64,000 bases of DNA from Acinetobacter calcoaceticus (GTDB taxonomy: Bacteria; Pseudomonadota; Gammaproteobacteria; Pseudomonadales; Moraxellaceae): positions 2,418,001 through 2,482,000 of the forward strand of contig NZ_LS999521.1 in NCBI RefSeq assembly GCF_900520355.1, read 5' to 3'. The notes below the pieces were generated by a model. The model was not told the origin of the DNA, did no database searches, and saw nothing but the letters and a program-made list of their open reading frames with translations. Every line of letters starts with the position of its first letter. Within the stretch, counting starts at the first letter, position 1. Shown here one piece after another: positions 38,649 to 48,006 of the stretch. Position numbers and translations under genes: made by a program.

Positions 38649-40324
38649 TTTTTACACCTTTCCAATTTTGCATTCATACCTGTTTTACTTCTTTCATCTA
38701 CAGGAACCTTTTTCGCAGCATCATCTAATGCCTCAACCCTCGTTTTCCATTGGCTACCAATTGAAGAGTTAGTATTTTTTAAACCTATAGCATCTGATGC
38801 TACTTTGTTCTTCCCACCTACAATTTGGTCTGGATTATGCAATGCTGCCATTTCATTCATAATACGACTGGATTTACCAGAGGCTAGTTTCTTCGCTTCT
38901 CTGGGCCCAATACCTTGTTTTTCATATTCTTTCTGATATTTTCTAATTAATGTTTCTTCATATTTATCTCGCGCCTCAGCTGCCGGTCCACCGCCACCTC
39001 TCCCGTTATCATCAAAGGCTTTGCGCCCCTCAAGATAATCATCCACGCTCATTTCATTGAGACCTTTTTGCTGGTTCGCCAATTGCCAGTCGGTCTCTTT
39101 TTTTAAGTATTCATCAACTGTTAAATTCTTACTGCCTTTTGGATAATCCTCTTTAATCATTTTAGCTGCATTTTTTCTTGCACTATCAGTATTTACAGGG
39201 TTGAAACAGTTTACCTTTGTTTCCTTCATTTTTTTAGTAACAGGTTCTTTTACTTTTGGCTGATGTACATTTTCAGGAGTTTTTCCTGCAGCATTCGAAG
39301 CTGTGCCTGCACTATGTGCAGCATTTGCCTGAGCAGTTTGAGGGAAAGATGGTCTAACTGTTTGAGCAGGTGCAGGAACAGGCTTCACTTTTGTACCAAC
39401 AGTAGCATAAGCAGGTTCATACTTAACTGATTGTTTTAATAAGTTTTGCAAATGCTCATCAAATTCTTTAAAGCCTTGTTTAATTTTTATAGCTGATTTC
39501 TGGATCATTGAAACTAAAGCTGCTTCAAATCTCTCCATTCTTACATAAATAGATTTAGCCCATCCTAAACCCATCCAATTAATTTTAGCTCCATAGCTTA
39601 ACAGTGACTTAACACGTTTTACCAAACCTAATAATTGATTAAGTATTGACGTGATAATGTTAGTAACAGAGCTAGCATAATCTGAATACTTTATCTTTTT
39701 CAGAGTTGGAATAATATTTCCTTTCATAAAACCGTTTAGTTTAGAGACTATTGTCGCTAAATGAGGTGTTCTTTTAATAAGGAATAATCCAACACATTTA
39801 ACTACGTTTCCTATTTCACTACCAACAGTCCCTCCAATAAGACCGCCTACACCAGCTCCGGGAGCTGCACCGACACCACCAAAAACAGCCCCACCTGCTC
39901 CACCAGTTGCAGCACCTGTCGTGGCAGTTACACCAACTAAAACAAATGGAAGCAAGTAAATAGCTAATAACATCCATTCCTGTACATCATCTTGTTTCTT
40001 GGGGTCATTCAGCATCCTCATAATGACTGCAACCGCATCACGAGCACTAAATACAAGAACCGTCCCAGGAACAAAACCTGCAAGCATTTCTGTGACAATC
40101 ACAGAAACAGGACGCTCATCCGTATTGAATTCCCCATAAATGAAACTTTTAACCCAACTTTGAGCACCGTCTAAAGACTTACTATATTCTGCAATAAGCT
40201 CATTAAGCTCTTTCTCTATCCATGTTGCTGTCTGATTAAAATTGGATTGTAAACTGCTGACAGATTGATTAAAACTTTTCTGAAGCTGTCTTTGATAACC
40301 ACTAAATGTCTGTAACATATCCAT
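38645..40324 (-). CDS. Tde-type T6SS DNase effector (Ntox15)
   Basis: 559 residues. The N-terminal helical region (1-115) is followed by a membrane stretch and a glycine zipper (about 118-172: ATTGAATGGAGGAVFGG and GAGVGGLIGG). In Tde1 such repeats help the toxin cross the inner membrane of the target. A linker rich in Pro/Ala (about 310-350) leads to the C-terminal toxin type 15 domain (about 370-559). The HxxD nuclease motif is in ALHNPDQIVGG (near residue 495). It starts two bases after vgrG, which presumably delivers it. Expected action is degradation of target-cell DNA. The cognate immunity gene follows. Confidence 0.88.
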   Translation of the reverse strand: MDMLQTFSGYQRQLQKSFNQSVSSLQSNFNQTATWIEKELNELIAEYSKSLDGAQSWVKSFIYGEFNTDERPVSVIVTEMLAGFVPGTVLVFSARDAVAVIMRMLNDPKKQDDVQEWMLLAIYLLPFVLVGVTATTGAATGGAGGAVFGGVGAAPGAGVGGLIGGTVGSEIGNVVKCVGLFLIKRTPHLATIVSKLNGFMKGNIIPTLKKIKYSDYASSVTNIITSILNQLLGLVKRVKSLLSYGAKINWMGLGWAKSIYVRMERFEAALVSMIQKSAIKIKQGFKEFDEHLQNLLKQSVKYEPAYATVGTKVKPVPAPAQTVRPSFPQTAQANAAHSAGTASNAAGKTPENVHQPKVKEPVTKKMKETKVNCFNPVNTDSARKNAAKMIKEDYPKGSKNLTVDEYLKKETDWQLANQQKGLNEMSVDDYLEGRKAFDDNGRGGGGPAAEARDKYEETLIRKYQKEYEKQGIGPREAKKLASGKSSRIMNEMAALHNPDQIVGGKNKVASDAIGLKNTNSSIGSQWKTRVEALDDAAKKVPVDERSKTGMNAKLERCKK

Positions 40325-40326
40325 AA

Positions 40327-43194
40327 TTAATCTTCTGCTTGATCATCTGCAAGTGGGAGTACAAATATTTCAGTTTTAAATAAGTTATCTATTTCTTGCT
40401 CGAACCTCATTTCTAATGCTGAACCTAATGGGTTTCGATCTTCCCCATATTCAATGACAGCACGTCCATTTTTCTGGTCATTATAAAATGCCATACCATT
40501 CGAATCAGTTTTACCCTTTTGTGTGGTTCCATCAGGCAAATGAATTGTATAAGGAATATTTGGACTAGGCGTGCCATCCGCATATATCTTTCTAAATTCA
40601 AGCTGTTTCTTAGGTATCGAGAAAGCAGGTAAAATTGGTAAGTTCTGTGTTGATGAACTTCCCCCCATAAACAAATGCTGCCCAGCTTTTACCTCAAACT
40701 TGCCACCAGTGACAGGGAAAATTCCCGAGCCATTAATCTTGAGTTGAGATCCACCCGCCGTGATAACAATTTCTTTAGAAGCACTAATTTCAATTTTGTC
40801 TTCTGTTGAAATAATCTGAACCGCTTTACGGGCAATTAAATCTGCTCCGTCACCTTGCGCTTGTATCTCAACTTTGCCTTTGCCTGCATAGAGTCTCGCC
40901 CCTTCTTGAGCCGAAAAAAGGCTGATTTTATTTTGGGCGTGTGCAATCAGGTTTTTTTGAGTGGTCAGGTTAATGCTATCACCAGCAGTTTGACTTAACT
41001 GAGCATCTGCACTGAGGTGAATGTCTTCATTACTGGTTATGGCAATACTGTTAGGTGCGGTTAATATCATCAAGGCTTGCTTAAAAGCAGCAGCTTTGTC
41101 TTGATCTTTTTCTTCAATTTGCTCTATGAAGGTTTTTAAGTTCTCAAGCACTTCCAATGGATCAGTTTGTTGATTTTTAGCAACTTCACTGAGAGCCTTG
41201 GCATTGTTAAGACCGCCTTCGATTTGCTGTTTAGCTTCATTTGCGTCTAGGTGTACGCCTTGAGCTTGGTCCTGTTTATGGGTGCTAACGAGTAAACCAC
41301 TGCCAGCTCTTACCGCACCCCACTGATCTGTTCTTAGCTCAAAACCTTCACCACGGCCATCACTTTCCGCTTTGTCTTTTGGATGGCTTAAGTTGCCCAA
41401 GTTTAGCTGGCTTGCCGCATGACTGCTTTGTAGTTGGGCACTGATCTGCCCTGTCGTGTCATCAAAGCGTAGCTGGTTAAAGCCCTTACCATCGACTTCT
41501 TCGGAGCGAATACCGCTGAGTTTTTTGGTATCAGGTAGCTGGCCTTTCTGGTCAAACTGAGTTGGGTGACGTTCAGCTTCGTGAATGCGTCCGACCACAA
41601 ACGGGCAGTCAATGTTGCCGTCAAAGAAGTCGATGACAACAATCTCACCCACACGTGGCAAGAAGCGTGCGCCATAACCTGCACCTGCCCACGGGGTCAG
41701 CACATCGACCCAAGCCGAGTCGGTGTCATTGTCGTTACTTCCTGCTCCACCGTCATGGCTATGGTCGTCAGCTCTAGTAAACAGAAACCGGACTTTAATA
41801 CGTCCCCACTGGTCAACATGAATGCTTTCACCTTCCAGTCCCACCACTTTAGCTCGCTGCGGGTAAGCGGCTGGTCGGTGTTCTAGCGGGTGATATTCAG
41901 GCACAGCTTTAATGTTGCGTCGAACGACATTCAGCTCAGCAAAGTGGCGCTGCTCAGGGTTTTGCGTGTCGAATTGAGCAGCTTTGAGCTTGTCTTCTGG
42001 CAACAGACGCTCAAGTTGCTGCTGTAACTCTTTCGGTAAATTATTCTGGTTATAGTAGTGTTTGCTTAAGATTAAGAACTCTTTGTCGGCGCTGTCGTGG
42101 CGCTCAAGTTCTGGGTGATCATTCAGTTCGAACCAATAGCCTACCTGTGCATCACGAACGTTTCCTGAAACGGTAAACTGTTTAGAGCTCAGGTGATGGT
42201 AAGCATTAATATGCTGGTTAAGCTGTTCAATTTGGCTATTGCCTGAGGCAGTTGCTTGGTCTTCGCCTTTTAAGTCTTGCATCCAAGCGGGGCTGACGTG
42301 CCATGCATCTTCAAGGTTTAGGCTAGCGTTGTCATAATGTTCGCTGTGCTGCTGGGTGCCTTGTACGCTGCCACTGCCTTCTTCTTGTTGTAAGGCGTCG
42401 GCTTGCCAGCGTTGCACATGAACCGAGGTTGGTTGTAAGCGGCGTTCAGCTTTAACTTGGGTAATGGTATCGAACTGTTCCGTGGCACTGCTACGTTGGT
42501 AACGTAGGCTACGGCGTTCAAGGGCCTGATAGTTTTGGTGATCGTCAATTAAACGCAGTACTTGTGGCTGGATGGCAGCATTCGGGTCAGCGACTAAAAG
42601 CTGCGATTCATCAACCAGCCAGTTAATGCCTTCGCTACGCCACAAACGGGTTAAAAAATCGTAATCGCTTTCGTTTGACTGCATCACAAATGGACGCACA
42701 TCGTAGTCTTTGCTTAACCCTGCCGTGTCGAGTGTTAAGCTTGAAGCAAATAACGGACTTTTGCTTTGCCATTCTTTAAACAGAATTTCGCTAATATCAC
42801 GTACGCTTTTATTCATAAACACGCGGCTGTTACGGCGTTTATGCCAGAGTGCTGTTGGGTCTTTCAAGGTGAGATTATAAATGGTGAGTGAGCCGTCGCT
42901 TTGGCCTTGCCTTGCTTCGGTAATAATGCCTGTAGTTCTAAAGAACTGGCCCATGTCAGTGACCTGATCAACGGCAACCTGACAGCCAATAAATTGTTTT
43001 AATGCAATATGTGCGTTCGTCGACAGACACAGTAGCTCAGCAACGCTACCCTGATTGAGCGTATGTTCGCCTTCAATACGTTGTAAGAAGACTTGATTGT
43101 TTAATGATGGGTTGGAAAATTGCACATGAAGTACACGATTCTGTGCAACCAAACCTAAACTATCTAAAATTTGAAATATTTTATTGGACATCAT
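40327..43194 (-). CDS. vgrG: VgrG spike protein (TssI), second copy
   Basis: 955 residues with the same order as the first copy: gp27-like base, OB fold, DUF2345 spike and a C-terminal extension. The extension (about 870-955: RKIYADGTPSPNIPYTIHLP, KGKTDSNG) is transthyretin-like and differs from that of the first copy, fitting a different cargo. Its G+C looks somewhat higher than that of the cargo genes downstream. One mismatch stands out in the otherwise identical OB region (NIDCPFVVG against NIDRPFVVG). It is followed directly by the Tde effector gene. Confidence 0.95.
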   Translation of the reverse strand: MMSNKIFQILDSLGLVAQNRVLHVQFSNPSLNNQVFLQRIEGEHTLNQGSVAELLCLSTNAHIALKQFIGCQVAVDQVTDMGQFFRTTGIITEARQGQSDGSLTIYNLTLKDPTALWHKRRNSRVFMNKSVRDISEILFKEWQSKSPLFASSLTLDTAGLSKDYDVRPFVMQSNESDYDFLTRLWRSEGINWLVDESQLLVADPNAAIQPQVLRLIDDHQNYQALERRSLRYQRSSATEQFDTITQVKAERRLQPTSVHVQRWQADALQQEEGSGSVQGTQQHSEHYDNASLNLEDAWHVSPAWMQDLKGEDQATASGNSQIEQLNQHINAYHHLSSKQFTVSGNVRDAQVGYWFELNDHPELERHDSADKEFLILSKHYYNQNNLPKELQQQLERLLPEDKLKAAQFDTQNPEQRHFAELNVVRRNIKAVPEYHPLEHRPAAYPQRAKVVGLEGESIHVDQWGRIKVRFLFTRADDHSHDGGAGSNDNDTDSAWVDVLTPWAGAGYGARFLPRVGEIVVIDFFDGNIDCPFVVGRIHEAERHPTQFDQKGQLPDTKKLSGIRSEEVDGKGFNQLRFDDTTGQISAQLQSSHAASQLNLGNLSHPKDKAESDGRGEGFELRTDQWGAVRAGSGLLVSTHKQDQAQGVHLDANEAKQQIEGGLNNAKALSEVAKNQQTDPLEVLENLKTFIEQIEEKDQDKAAAFKQALMILTAPNSIAITSNEDIHLSADAQLSQTAGDSINLTTQKNLIAHAQNKISLFSAQEGARLYAGKGKVEIQAQGDGADLIARKAVQIISTEDKIEISASKEIVITAGGSQLKINGSGIFPVTGGKFEVKAGQHLFMGGSSSTQNLPILPAFSIPKKQLEFRKIYADGTPSPNIPYTIHLPDGTTQKGKTDSNGMAFYNDQKNGRAVIEYGEDRNPLGSALEMRFEQEIDNLFKTEIFVLPLADDQAED

Positions 43195-43223
43195 TATTAT
43201 AAAACTGAGTCATAATCAGCGCT

Positions 43224-43252
43224 ATTTTATAAAAAACAGACAGAATTGTCTA
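43224..43252 (-). promoter_or_regulatory. Candidate promoter of second vgrG
   Basis: Minus-strand TAGACA (43247-43252), 17-base spacer, TAAAAT (43224-43229), the same hexamers and spacing as upstream of the first vgrG. AGACA-N4-TGTCT forms a short inverted repeat that covers the -35. Confidence 0.45.
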
Positions 43253-43297
43253 TTTATATAAAATAGCTTATCGTTCATAAGTTACATATTTTTTAGT

Positions 43298-44194
43298 TTA
43301 TCTAAAAGAAAGACGGGCCACCAAAAAATCTATAAATGCCCGAGTTTTGGCCGGTAAATTAGAAGTACTAGGGTAAAGTAATTGAATATTTTGTAACGGT
43401 AATGAGAAATCAGGAAATAACCGAATTAAGCGGTTTTGTTGAATATCTTCATCAACTAACCATGCTGGGCAAATCGCAATACCTAATGATGACAGCGCCA
43501 TTTGATGAATTGCTGTTACCGAGTTTGATTCATACTGACTTCGAATAAAAGGTAATGAATATTTTTCCCCTAAATTATTCTGCAAAATATATTGTGAATC
43601 TTGCCAATTTAATAAAGTGTGACCAATCCAAGGAACACCTGCCAAATCGGATATATTTTCTACAGAATGGTCTTTTATAAACTGCGGAGTAGCCACAAGA
43701 TAAATTGGATATTCTCCGATTTTTCGAGTTTTTAGAGATGAGTTTTTTAAATTTCCTAGCCGTATAACAAGATCTAACTTTTCAGTGACTAAATCATCAA
43801 GGGAAGAATTAAATGAATACTGTAAGCGTAAATGTGGATAAAGCCGACAAAATTCAGGAAGTAAAGGCAGAATAAAACGTTGACCAAATTCATTGGTTGA
43901 TGAAAAACGTAAAGTGCCTGTAATACTTGTGCCTAAATGCTGGCTTCGCTCAAAAGCCTCATCAATCTGAAGCTGGATTTGTTTAAAATCTTGATAAAAA
44001 TGCTGGCCTATTTCAGTTAATGCAATATTACGGGTATTCCGAATTAAGAGACTTGTATTTAACTGCTTTTCTAATTGTTTTATATCAATACTGACCATTG
44101 AGCGGCTCAGCCCCAAAATTTCGGCAGCCTTCGTAAAAGATCCGGAATCGACAACTTGTAAAAAACTAGTAATTTGCTTGAGACTTTTTTGCAC
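43298..44194 (-). CDS. LysR-family transcriptional regulator
   Basis: 298 residues. The N-terminal winged helix (about 5-62: FLQVVDSGSFTKAAEILGLSRSMVSIDIKQLE) is classic LysR, followed by the linker helix and an inducer-binding domain (about 90-295). The subgroup resembles regulators of efflux or detoxification genes (CrgA/AaeR-like by layout). It is divergent from an MFS transporter with about 98 bases between the start codons, so it most likely controls that gene. Confidence 0.92.
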   Translation of the reverse strand: MQKSLKQITSFLQVVDSGSFTKAAEILGLSRSMVSIDIKQLEKQLNTSLLIRNTRNIALTEIGQHFYQDFKQIQLQIDEAFERSQHLGTSITGTLRFSSTNEFGQRFILPLLPEFCRLYPHLRLQYSFNSSLDDLVTEKLDLVIRLGNLKNSSLKTRKIGEYPIYLVATPQFIKDHSVENISDLAGVPWIGHTLLNWQDSQYILQNNLGEKYSLPFIRSQYESNSVTAIHQMALSSLGIAICPAWLVDEDIQQNRLIRLFPDFSLPLQNIQLLYPSTSNLPAKTRAFIDFLVARLSFR

Positions 44195-44292
44195 AATTCA
44201 GCCGATTGTTTGAAATTATTAAACAATGATTTTACTTCGGCTGCATCGACAATAAAAGAGCCAAATCTTACCCTGCCTGCTCGGAGGTAGGT

Positions 44293-45633
44293 ATGTCTTA
44301 TCGATATAAAATAGCAACGGTGTTTTTACTTGGGTTCTTTATTGATTGCATTAACATTTTTATGTCAGCAATTGCTTTACCTAATATTGCATCATCATTT
44401 TCAGTCAGCCAATCCATGGTCGCTTGGGTAACAAATGCCTATATTCTCGGCTTGATTTTAATCATGCCCATGAGTTTATGGTTAGCCACCAAGTTAGGAA
44501 ACCAAAAGTTATTATGTTATTCGATGCTGTTATTTTCGATAAGCATTTGCTTTATTGGCTTTAGTGAATCGATTTATAGCTTAATCTTTTGGCGTTTTAT
44601 TCAAGGTATCGCTGGAGGTTTATTAATTCCAGTCGGCCAAGCATTGGTATATGCCTTATTTCCCAATCAAGAACGCCAACGCATTTCTACAATGATTATG
44701 GCAATTGCCTTAATTGCTCCAGCTTTTTCACCCGCCCTTGGTGGTGTGATTATTGATTCATTGAATTGGCGATGGGTATTCTTATCTAACCTTCCTTTTT
44801 CTTTACTTGCCTCATTTCTAGCGTGGCTATGGGTTAAAAAAACAGAGAATGTGTCTAGTGAAAGACCAGACATAAAAGGCTTGGTTATTTTTAATATAAG
44901 CCTGTTATGTCTATTACTCTCATTTTCATTCTATAGTGATTACCACAATGTTGGACTCGCTATAAGCAGTTTTCTAATTTCGGTGGGAATGCTTATTTTT
45001 TACATTCAATATTCTAAAAAAATCGATCATCCTGTTCTTAATCTTGAGTTATTAAAAAATAAAAATTTACGCAATGCATTTATTATTTATTACGCTGTTC
45101 CCGGTATTTTTACAGGTGTTAATTTACTCAATATTTTTAATTTACAGGTTAACCTTGGCTTTAATGCAAAACAAACTGGTTCATTCATGTTGCTCTATGC
45201 AGCAGGTGCGCTGGTGGCAATGATAAGCGGTGGCCTGCTCTATCAACGGTTAGGAAAGAAATATCTACTTATTATTGGAATAGCCCTTCATAGCCTTGGT
45301 ATCTTTTTCTTATTTTTTATTTCAAACACTAGCCCCATCAGCTTTTTAGTACTCGCCTATTTATTGATGGGCATGGGAGGCGGCTTAAGCGCCAATATTG
45401 CCCAAATTAGTTCGTTAATTGATTTCAATGACCAAAATTTATTACAAGGCAGTGTACTCTGGAACATCAATCGACAAGTTTCATTTAGCATCGGTACGGT
45501 TGTTCTCATTTCAATATATAACTTGATGTCTGGCTCAAGTGATCTGCTTCGCTATCAACATACTTTTTTAATTGCAGCAGTCCTCTGCTTACTTTCACTC
45601 ATTCCCATTTTAAAGGAAAAAGCCTATGTCTAA
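44293..45633 (+). CDS. MFS transporter (DHA2-like drug/metabolite exporter)
   Basis: 446 residues with about 12-14 membrane helices. Helix 1 contains FIDCINIFMSAIALPNIA, and VAWVTNAYILGLILIMP and FWRFIQGIAGGLLIP are typical DHA signatures. GAP-like motif C appears as APAFSPALGGVI. A strong GGAGGT site precedes the ATG. It is translationally coupled to the next gene with an 8-base overlap. Substrate unknown. Divergence from a LysR regulator suggests induction by the exported compound. Confidence 0.9.
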   Translation: MSYRYKIATVFLLGFFIDCINIFMSAIALPNIASSFSVSQSMVAWVTNAYILGLILIMPMSLWLATKLGNQKLLCYSMLLFSISICFIGFSESIYSLIFWRFIQGIAGGLLIPVGQALVYALFPNQERQRISTMIMAIALIAPAFSPALGGVIIDSLNWRWVFLSNLPFSLLASFLAWLWVKKTENVSSERPDIKGLVIFNISLLCLLLSFSFYSDYHNVGLAISSFLISVGMLIFYIQYSKKIDHPVLNLELLKNKNLRNAFIIYYAVPGIFTGVNLLNIFNLQVNLGFNAKQTGSFMLLYAAGALVAMISGGLLYQRLGKKYLLIIGIALHSLGIFFLFFISNTSPISFLVLAYLLMGMGGGLSANIAQISSLIDFNDQNLLQGSVLWNINRQVSFSIGTVVLISIYNLMSGSSDLLRYQHTFLIAAVLCLLSLIPILKEKAYV

Positions 45634-46027
45634 ACAAATGAATCAAGCCATTCAAAGCGTAATTGACCTACACGTTTTGATCGAAAATGTATTTACAGGC
45701 CAAAATGCAGAACAGAGTCTTAGCCCGCTTTTAGATAGTTTTGATCAAAATTTTAAGATGGTCACGGTTCAAGGCCACTGCATTGGTTTAGCCGAAGTGA
45801 ATAGTTTATTTAGCCAAAATATCGGGAAAAAACCCTCTTTAAAAATCACTATTCTTAAAAGCACAGCTTTATACGAATTTGAAAATTATTGTTGGGTCCA
45901 ATATCAGGAGCATCAGCAAACTGATGAGACCGAGACAGTACGTACTTCCACAGCCTGCATTAAAGTAGAAGGCGAAAAATGTTATTGGGTTTATTTACAT
46001 GAAACTTTAGTTCCACTCCAAAACTAA
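45626..46027 (+). CDS. NTF2-like/DUF4440-type small protein
   Basis: 133 residues. The pattern of an N-terminal helix pair (IQSVIDLHVLIENVF), then LLDSFDQNFKMVTVQG and C-terminal strands (ENYCWVQYQEHQQ, RTSTACIKVEG) matches the NTF2/SnoaL cone-shaped fold. An AAAGGA site sits before the ATG. It overlaps the MFS gene by eight bases, so the two are co-translated. It may bind or modify the exported substrate. Function not known. Confidence 0.7.
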   Translation: MSKQMNQAIQSVIDLHVLIENVFTGQNAEQSLSPLLDSFDQNFKMVTVQGHCIGLAEVNSLFSQNIGKKPSLKITILKSTALYEFENYCWVQYQEHQQTDETETVRTSTACIKVEGEKCYWVYLHETLVPLQN

Positions 46028-46077
46028 CAACTAAGTCATATCGCTCGCCTTAAAGATGGCACTTATTTTGCTTAACA

Positions 46078-46105
46078 ATATTACGTTTTATGAAAATCGT
46101 AATAC
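46078..46105. promoter_or_regulatory. NikR-like operator 1 (before permease)
   Basis: ATATTAC (46078-46084), 14 bases, GTAATAC (46099-46105). Same half-sites and spacing as the elements at 51432-51459 and 57803-57836. It ends 24 bases before the start of the ABC permease gene. Confidence 0.65.
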
Positions 46106-46129
46106 TGATCAAAATGGGGAGCTGTCGAT

Positions 46130-47074
46130 ATGGGTTATGTTGCAAAGGAATTTACGCGAAAGAACAAGCTGATTCTCAGTATTTGTTCTTTCGTTATTCC
46201 AATATGTCTTTGGTGCGCAATCAGTTACTTACCTTTTGTTTGGCATCCTCAAGTACAAATCACGAGTTCGGGAAGTGTTTCTTACTTACAAGTGGGAAGT
46301 CGCATTGATAAAAATGTGTTCTATCTCGAAGCACAAAATGCAGTCAATCGAAATTCTGCACCACCACAAGGTATTTTAGTCAATCCGATTTATTTACCCG
46401 CTCCTCATGAAGTCGCTCAGGCTTTGGTCACCGCCTTTACCACACCACCAGAGCAACCCGATTCGCCGTGGTTTCATCAAAGTTTATGGCACAGTATTAA
46501 ACTGGTATTTTCAGCTTTTTTTATCTCTTCGCTTATGGGGATTCCACTCGGTATTTTGTGTGGTTTTTCTAAGCGCATATCGCTGTTAACAGAGCCTTTT
46601 GTCGAGTTTTTCCGTTACTTGCCTGCACCGGCTTTTGGCGCACTTGCCGTGGCAATTTTAGGAATTAATGACGCACCTAAAATCGCAATTATTGTGATTG
46701 GTACACTTTTTCAGCAAATTCTCATTATTGCCAATACCACCCGAATGGTTGATCGAAGCTTAATTGAAGCTGGCTATACGCTTGGCACCAATAAGCTGAA
46801 GAGTTTATTCCATGTAGTGATCCCCGCTGCCTTACCCGATATTTACCGTGACTTACGTGTGTTATTGGGCTGGGCATGGACCTATTTAATTGTTTCAGAG
46901 TTGATTGGTACGACTTCGGGTATTACATGGTTTATTACCCAACAAGCACGCTATCAAAACTTTGACAATGTCTATGCGGCCATTCTGATTATTGGGGTGA
47001 TTGGTCTGGTCTGTGATTGGATATTAATGAAGTTAGGTGAGCGGATGTTCACTTGGAAAGTAGGAGCAAAATAA
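46130..47074 (+). CDS. ABC transporter permease, guanidine/urea-carboxylase locus
   Basis: 314 residues. An N-terminal membrane helix (about 12-35) and a periplasmic loop (about 36-115) precede five to six helices with a BPD_transp_1 fold. The EAA loop is in LIEAGYTLGTNKLKSLFHVVIPAALPDIYRDL. It is close to the nitrate/taurine/pyrimidine permease group annotated near urea carboxylases. The ribosome site is GGGGAG. Its TAA overlaps the ATG of the ATPase gene by one base. A conserved operator-like repeat lies 24 bases upstream. Confidence 0.88.
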   Translation: MGYVAKEFTRKNKLILSICSFVIPICLWCAISYLPFVWHPQVQITSSGSVSYLQVGSRIDKNVFYLEAQNAVNRNSAPPQGILVNPIYLPAPHEVAQALVTAFTTPPEQPDSPWFHQSLWHSIKLVFSAFFISSLMGIPLGILCGFSKRISLLTEPFVEFFRYLPAPAFGALAVAILGINDAPKIAIIVIGTLFQQILIIANTTRMVDRSLIEAGYTLGTNKLKSLFHVVIPAALPDIYRDLRVLLGWAWTYLIVSELIGTTSGITWFITQQARYQNFDNVYAAILIIGVIGLVCDWILMKLGERMFTWKVGAK

Positions 47075-47955
47075 TGAATGATTCAACATTTAACGCGCAT
47101 GAATACTTTCAAAAAATTTATGAACGTCCTGTTATTTTAGAAGCTAAACAACTGAGCCAAGTCTTTAAGCATGGACAAAGCGAACGCACTGTTTTAAATA
47201 AGCTCGATTTAAAAATTCATAAAAGAGAATTTATTTGTGTGATTGGCCCTTCCGGCTGTGGTAAATCGACCCTGAGCCGTGTCATTGCAGGTTTAGACCC
47301 ATATCATAGTGGAGAAGTTTTAGTAGACGGCGAATGCATTACAGGCCCATGTCCTGAACGCGGTATGGTGTTTCAGGGCTATACCCTTTTCCCTTGGAAA
47401 ACCGTAAAAGAAAATGTGATGTTTGGTCCGCAAATGCGAGGAGCCAGTCAAATGACAGCAGAGGCGCAAGCCCGTGAATGGATCAATATTATTGGTTTAG
47501 AAAAATATGAAAATCAGTATCCACATCAACTTTCTGGTGGCATGAAACAGCGCGTTGCAATTGCGAGAGCCTTGGTCAATCAACCTAAAATTTTACTGAT
47601 GGATGAACCTTTTGGTGCGCTCGACCCTCACACTCGCCAAAAAATGCAAAAACACTTAATGGATTTATGGCAAAACATTGATATCACCATTATTTTTGTC
47701 ACCCATGACATGGATGAAGCTATTTTACTTGCAGACCGAATTGTGGCACTCAAAGCCAACCCAGGCGAAATTAAGGAAATTATTGAAGTGAATTTACCGC
47801 GCCCACGTTCACTGGACTTAATGAGTACCCCTGAGTTTAAACAGCTCCGCTCACGGGTAGATTATCTGGTACACGCCGAAGAGGACGAGCTTGACCCAGC
47901 TTTGCAAGATTTACCAAAAATTCCGCGTATGACTCAAGTCAGTACAGAAAAATAA
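47074..47955 (+). CDS. ABC transporter ATP-binding protein
   Basis: About 293 residues. Walker A GPSGCGKST, Q-loop in MVFQGYTLFPWKTV, signature LSGGMKQRVAIARAL, Walker B ILLMDEPFGAL and the switch histidine in FVTHDMDEA are all intact. It belongs to the TauB/SsuB group. Start chosen at the ATG at 47074 (TAATG overlap with the permease stop, AGGAG just upstream). It energises import of the substrate bound by the lipoprotein at 48007-49029, encoded on the opposite strand. Confidence 0.92.
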   Translation: MNDSTFNAHEYFQKIYERPVILEAKQLSQVFKHGQSERTVLNKLDLKIHKREFICVIGPSGCGKSTLSRVIAGLDPYHSGEVLVDGECITGPCPERGMVFQGYTLFPWKTVKENVMFGPQMRGASQMTAEAQAREWINIIGLEKYENQYPHQLSGGMKQRVAIARALVNQPKILLMDEPFGALDPHTRQKMQKHLMDLWQNIDITIIFVTHDMDEAILLADRIVALKANPGEIKEIIEVNLPRPRSLDLMSTPEFKQLRSRVDYLVHAEEDELDPALQDLPKIPRMTQVSTEK

Positions 47956-47965
47956 GAAAGACATT

Positions 47966-47995
47966 AAAAAGCCCAAGCTGAACTTGGGCTTTTTT
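47966..47995. terminator. Bidirectional terminator between convergent operons
   Basis: AAAAAGCCCAAG and CTTGGGCTTTTT with a 5-base loop, flanked by A and T runs. It separates the convergent ATPase and substrate-binding-protein genes. Confidence 0.9.
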
Positions 47996-48006
47996 ATTGA
48001 TTGGGC

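Noticed and set aside
41566..41886. 106-codon frame antisense to vgrG
   Set aside because: Shadow of the conserved vgrG reading frame; the same shadow appears opposite the other vgrG copy.
32160..43194. Repeated DNA at the two vgrG genes as an insertion sequence or composite transposon
   Set aside because: No transposase, no terminal inverted repeats and no target duplication; the similarity is simply that of two vgrG genes with their promoters.
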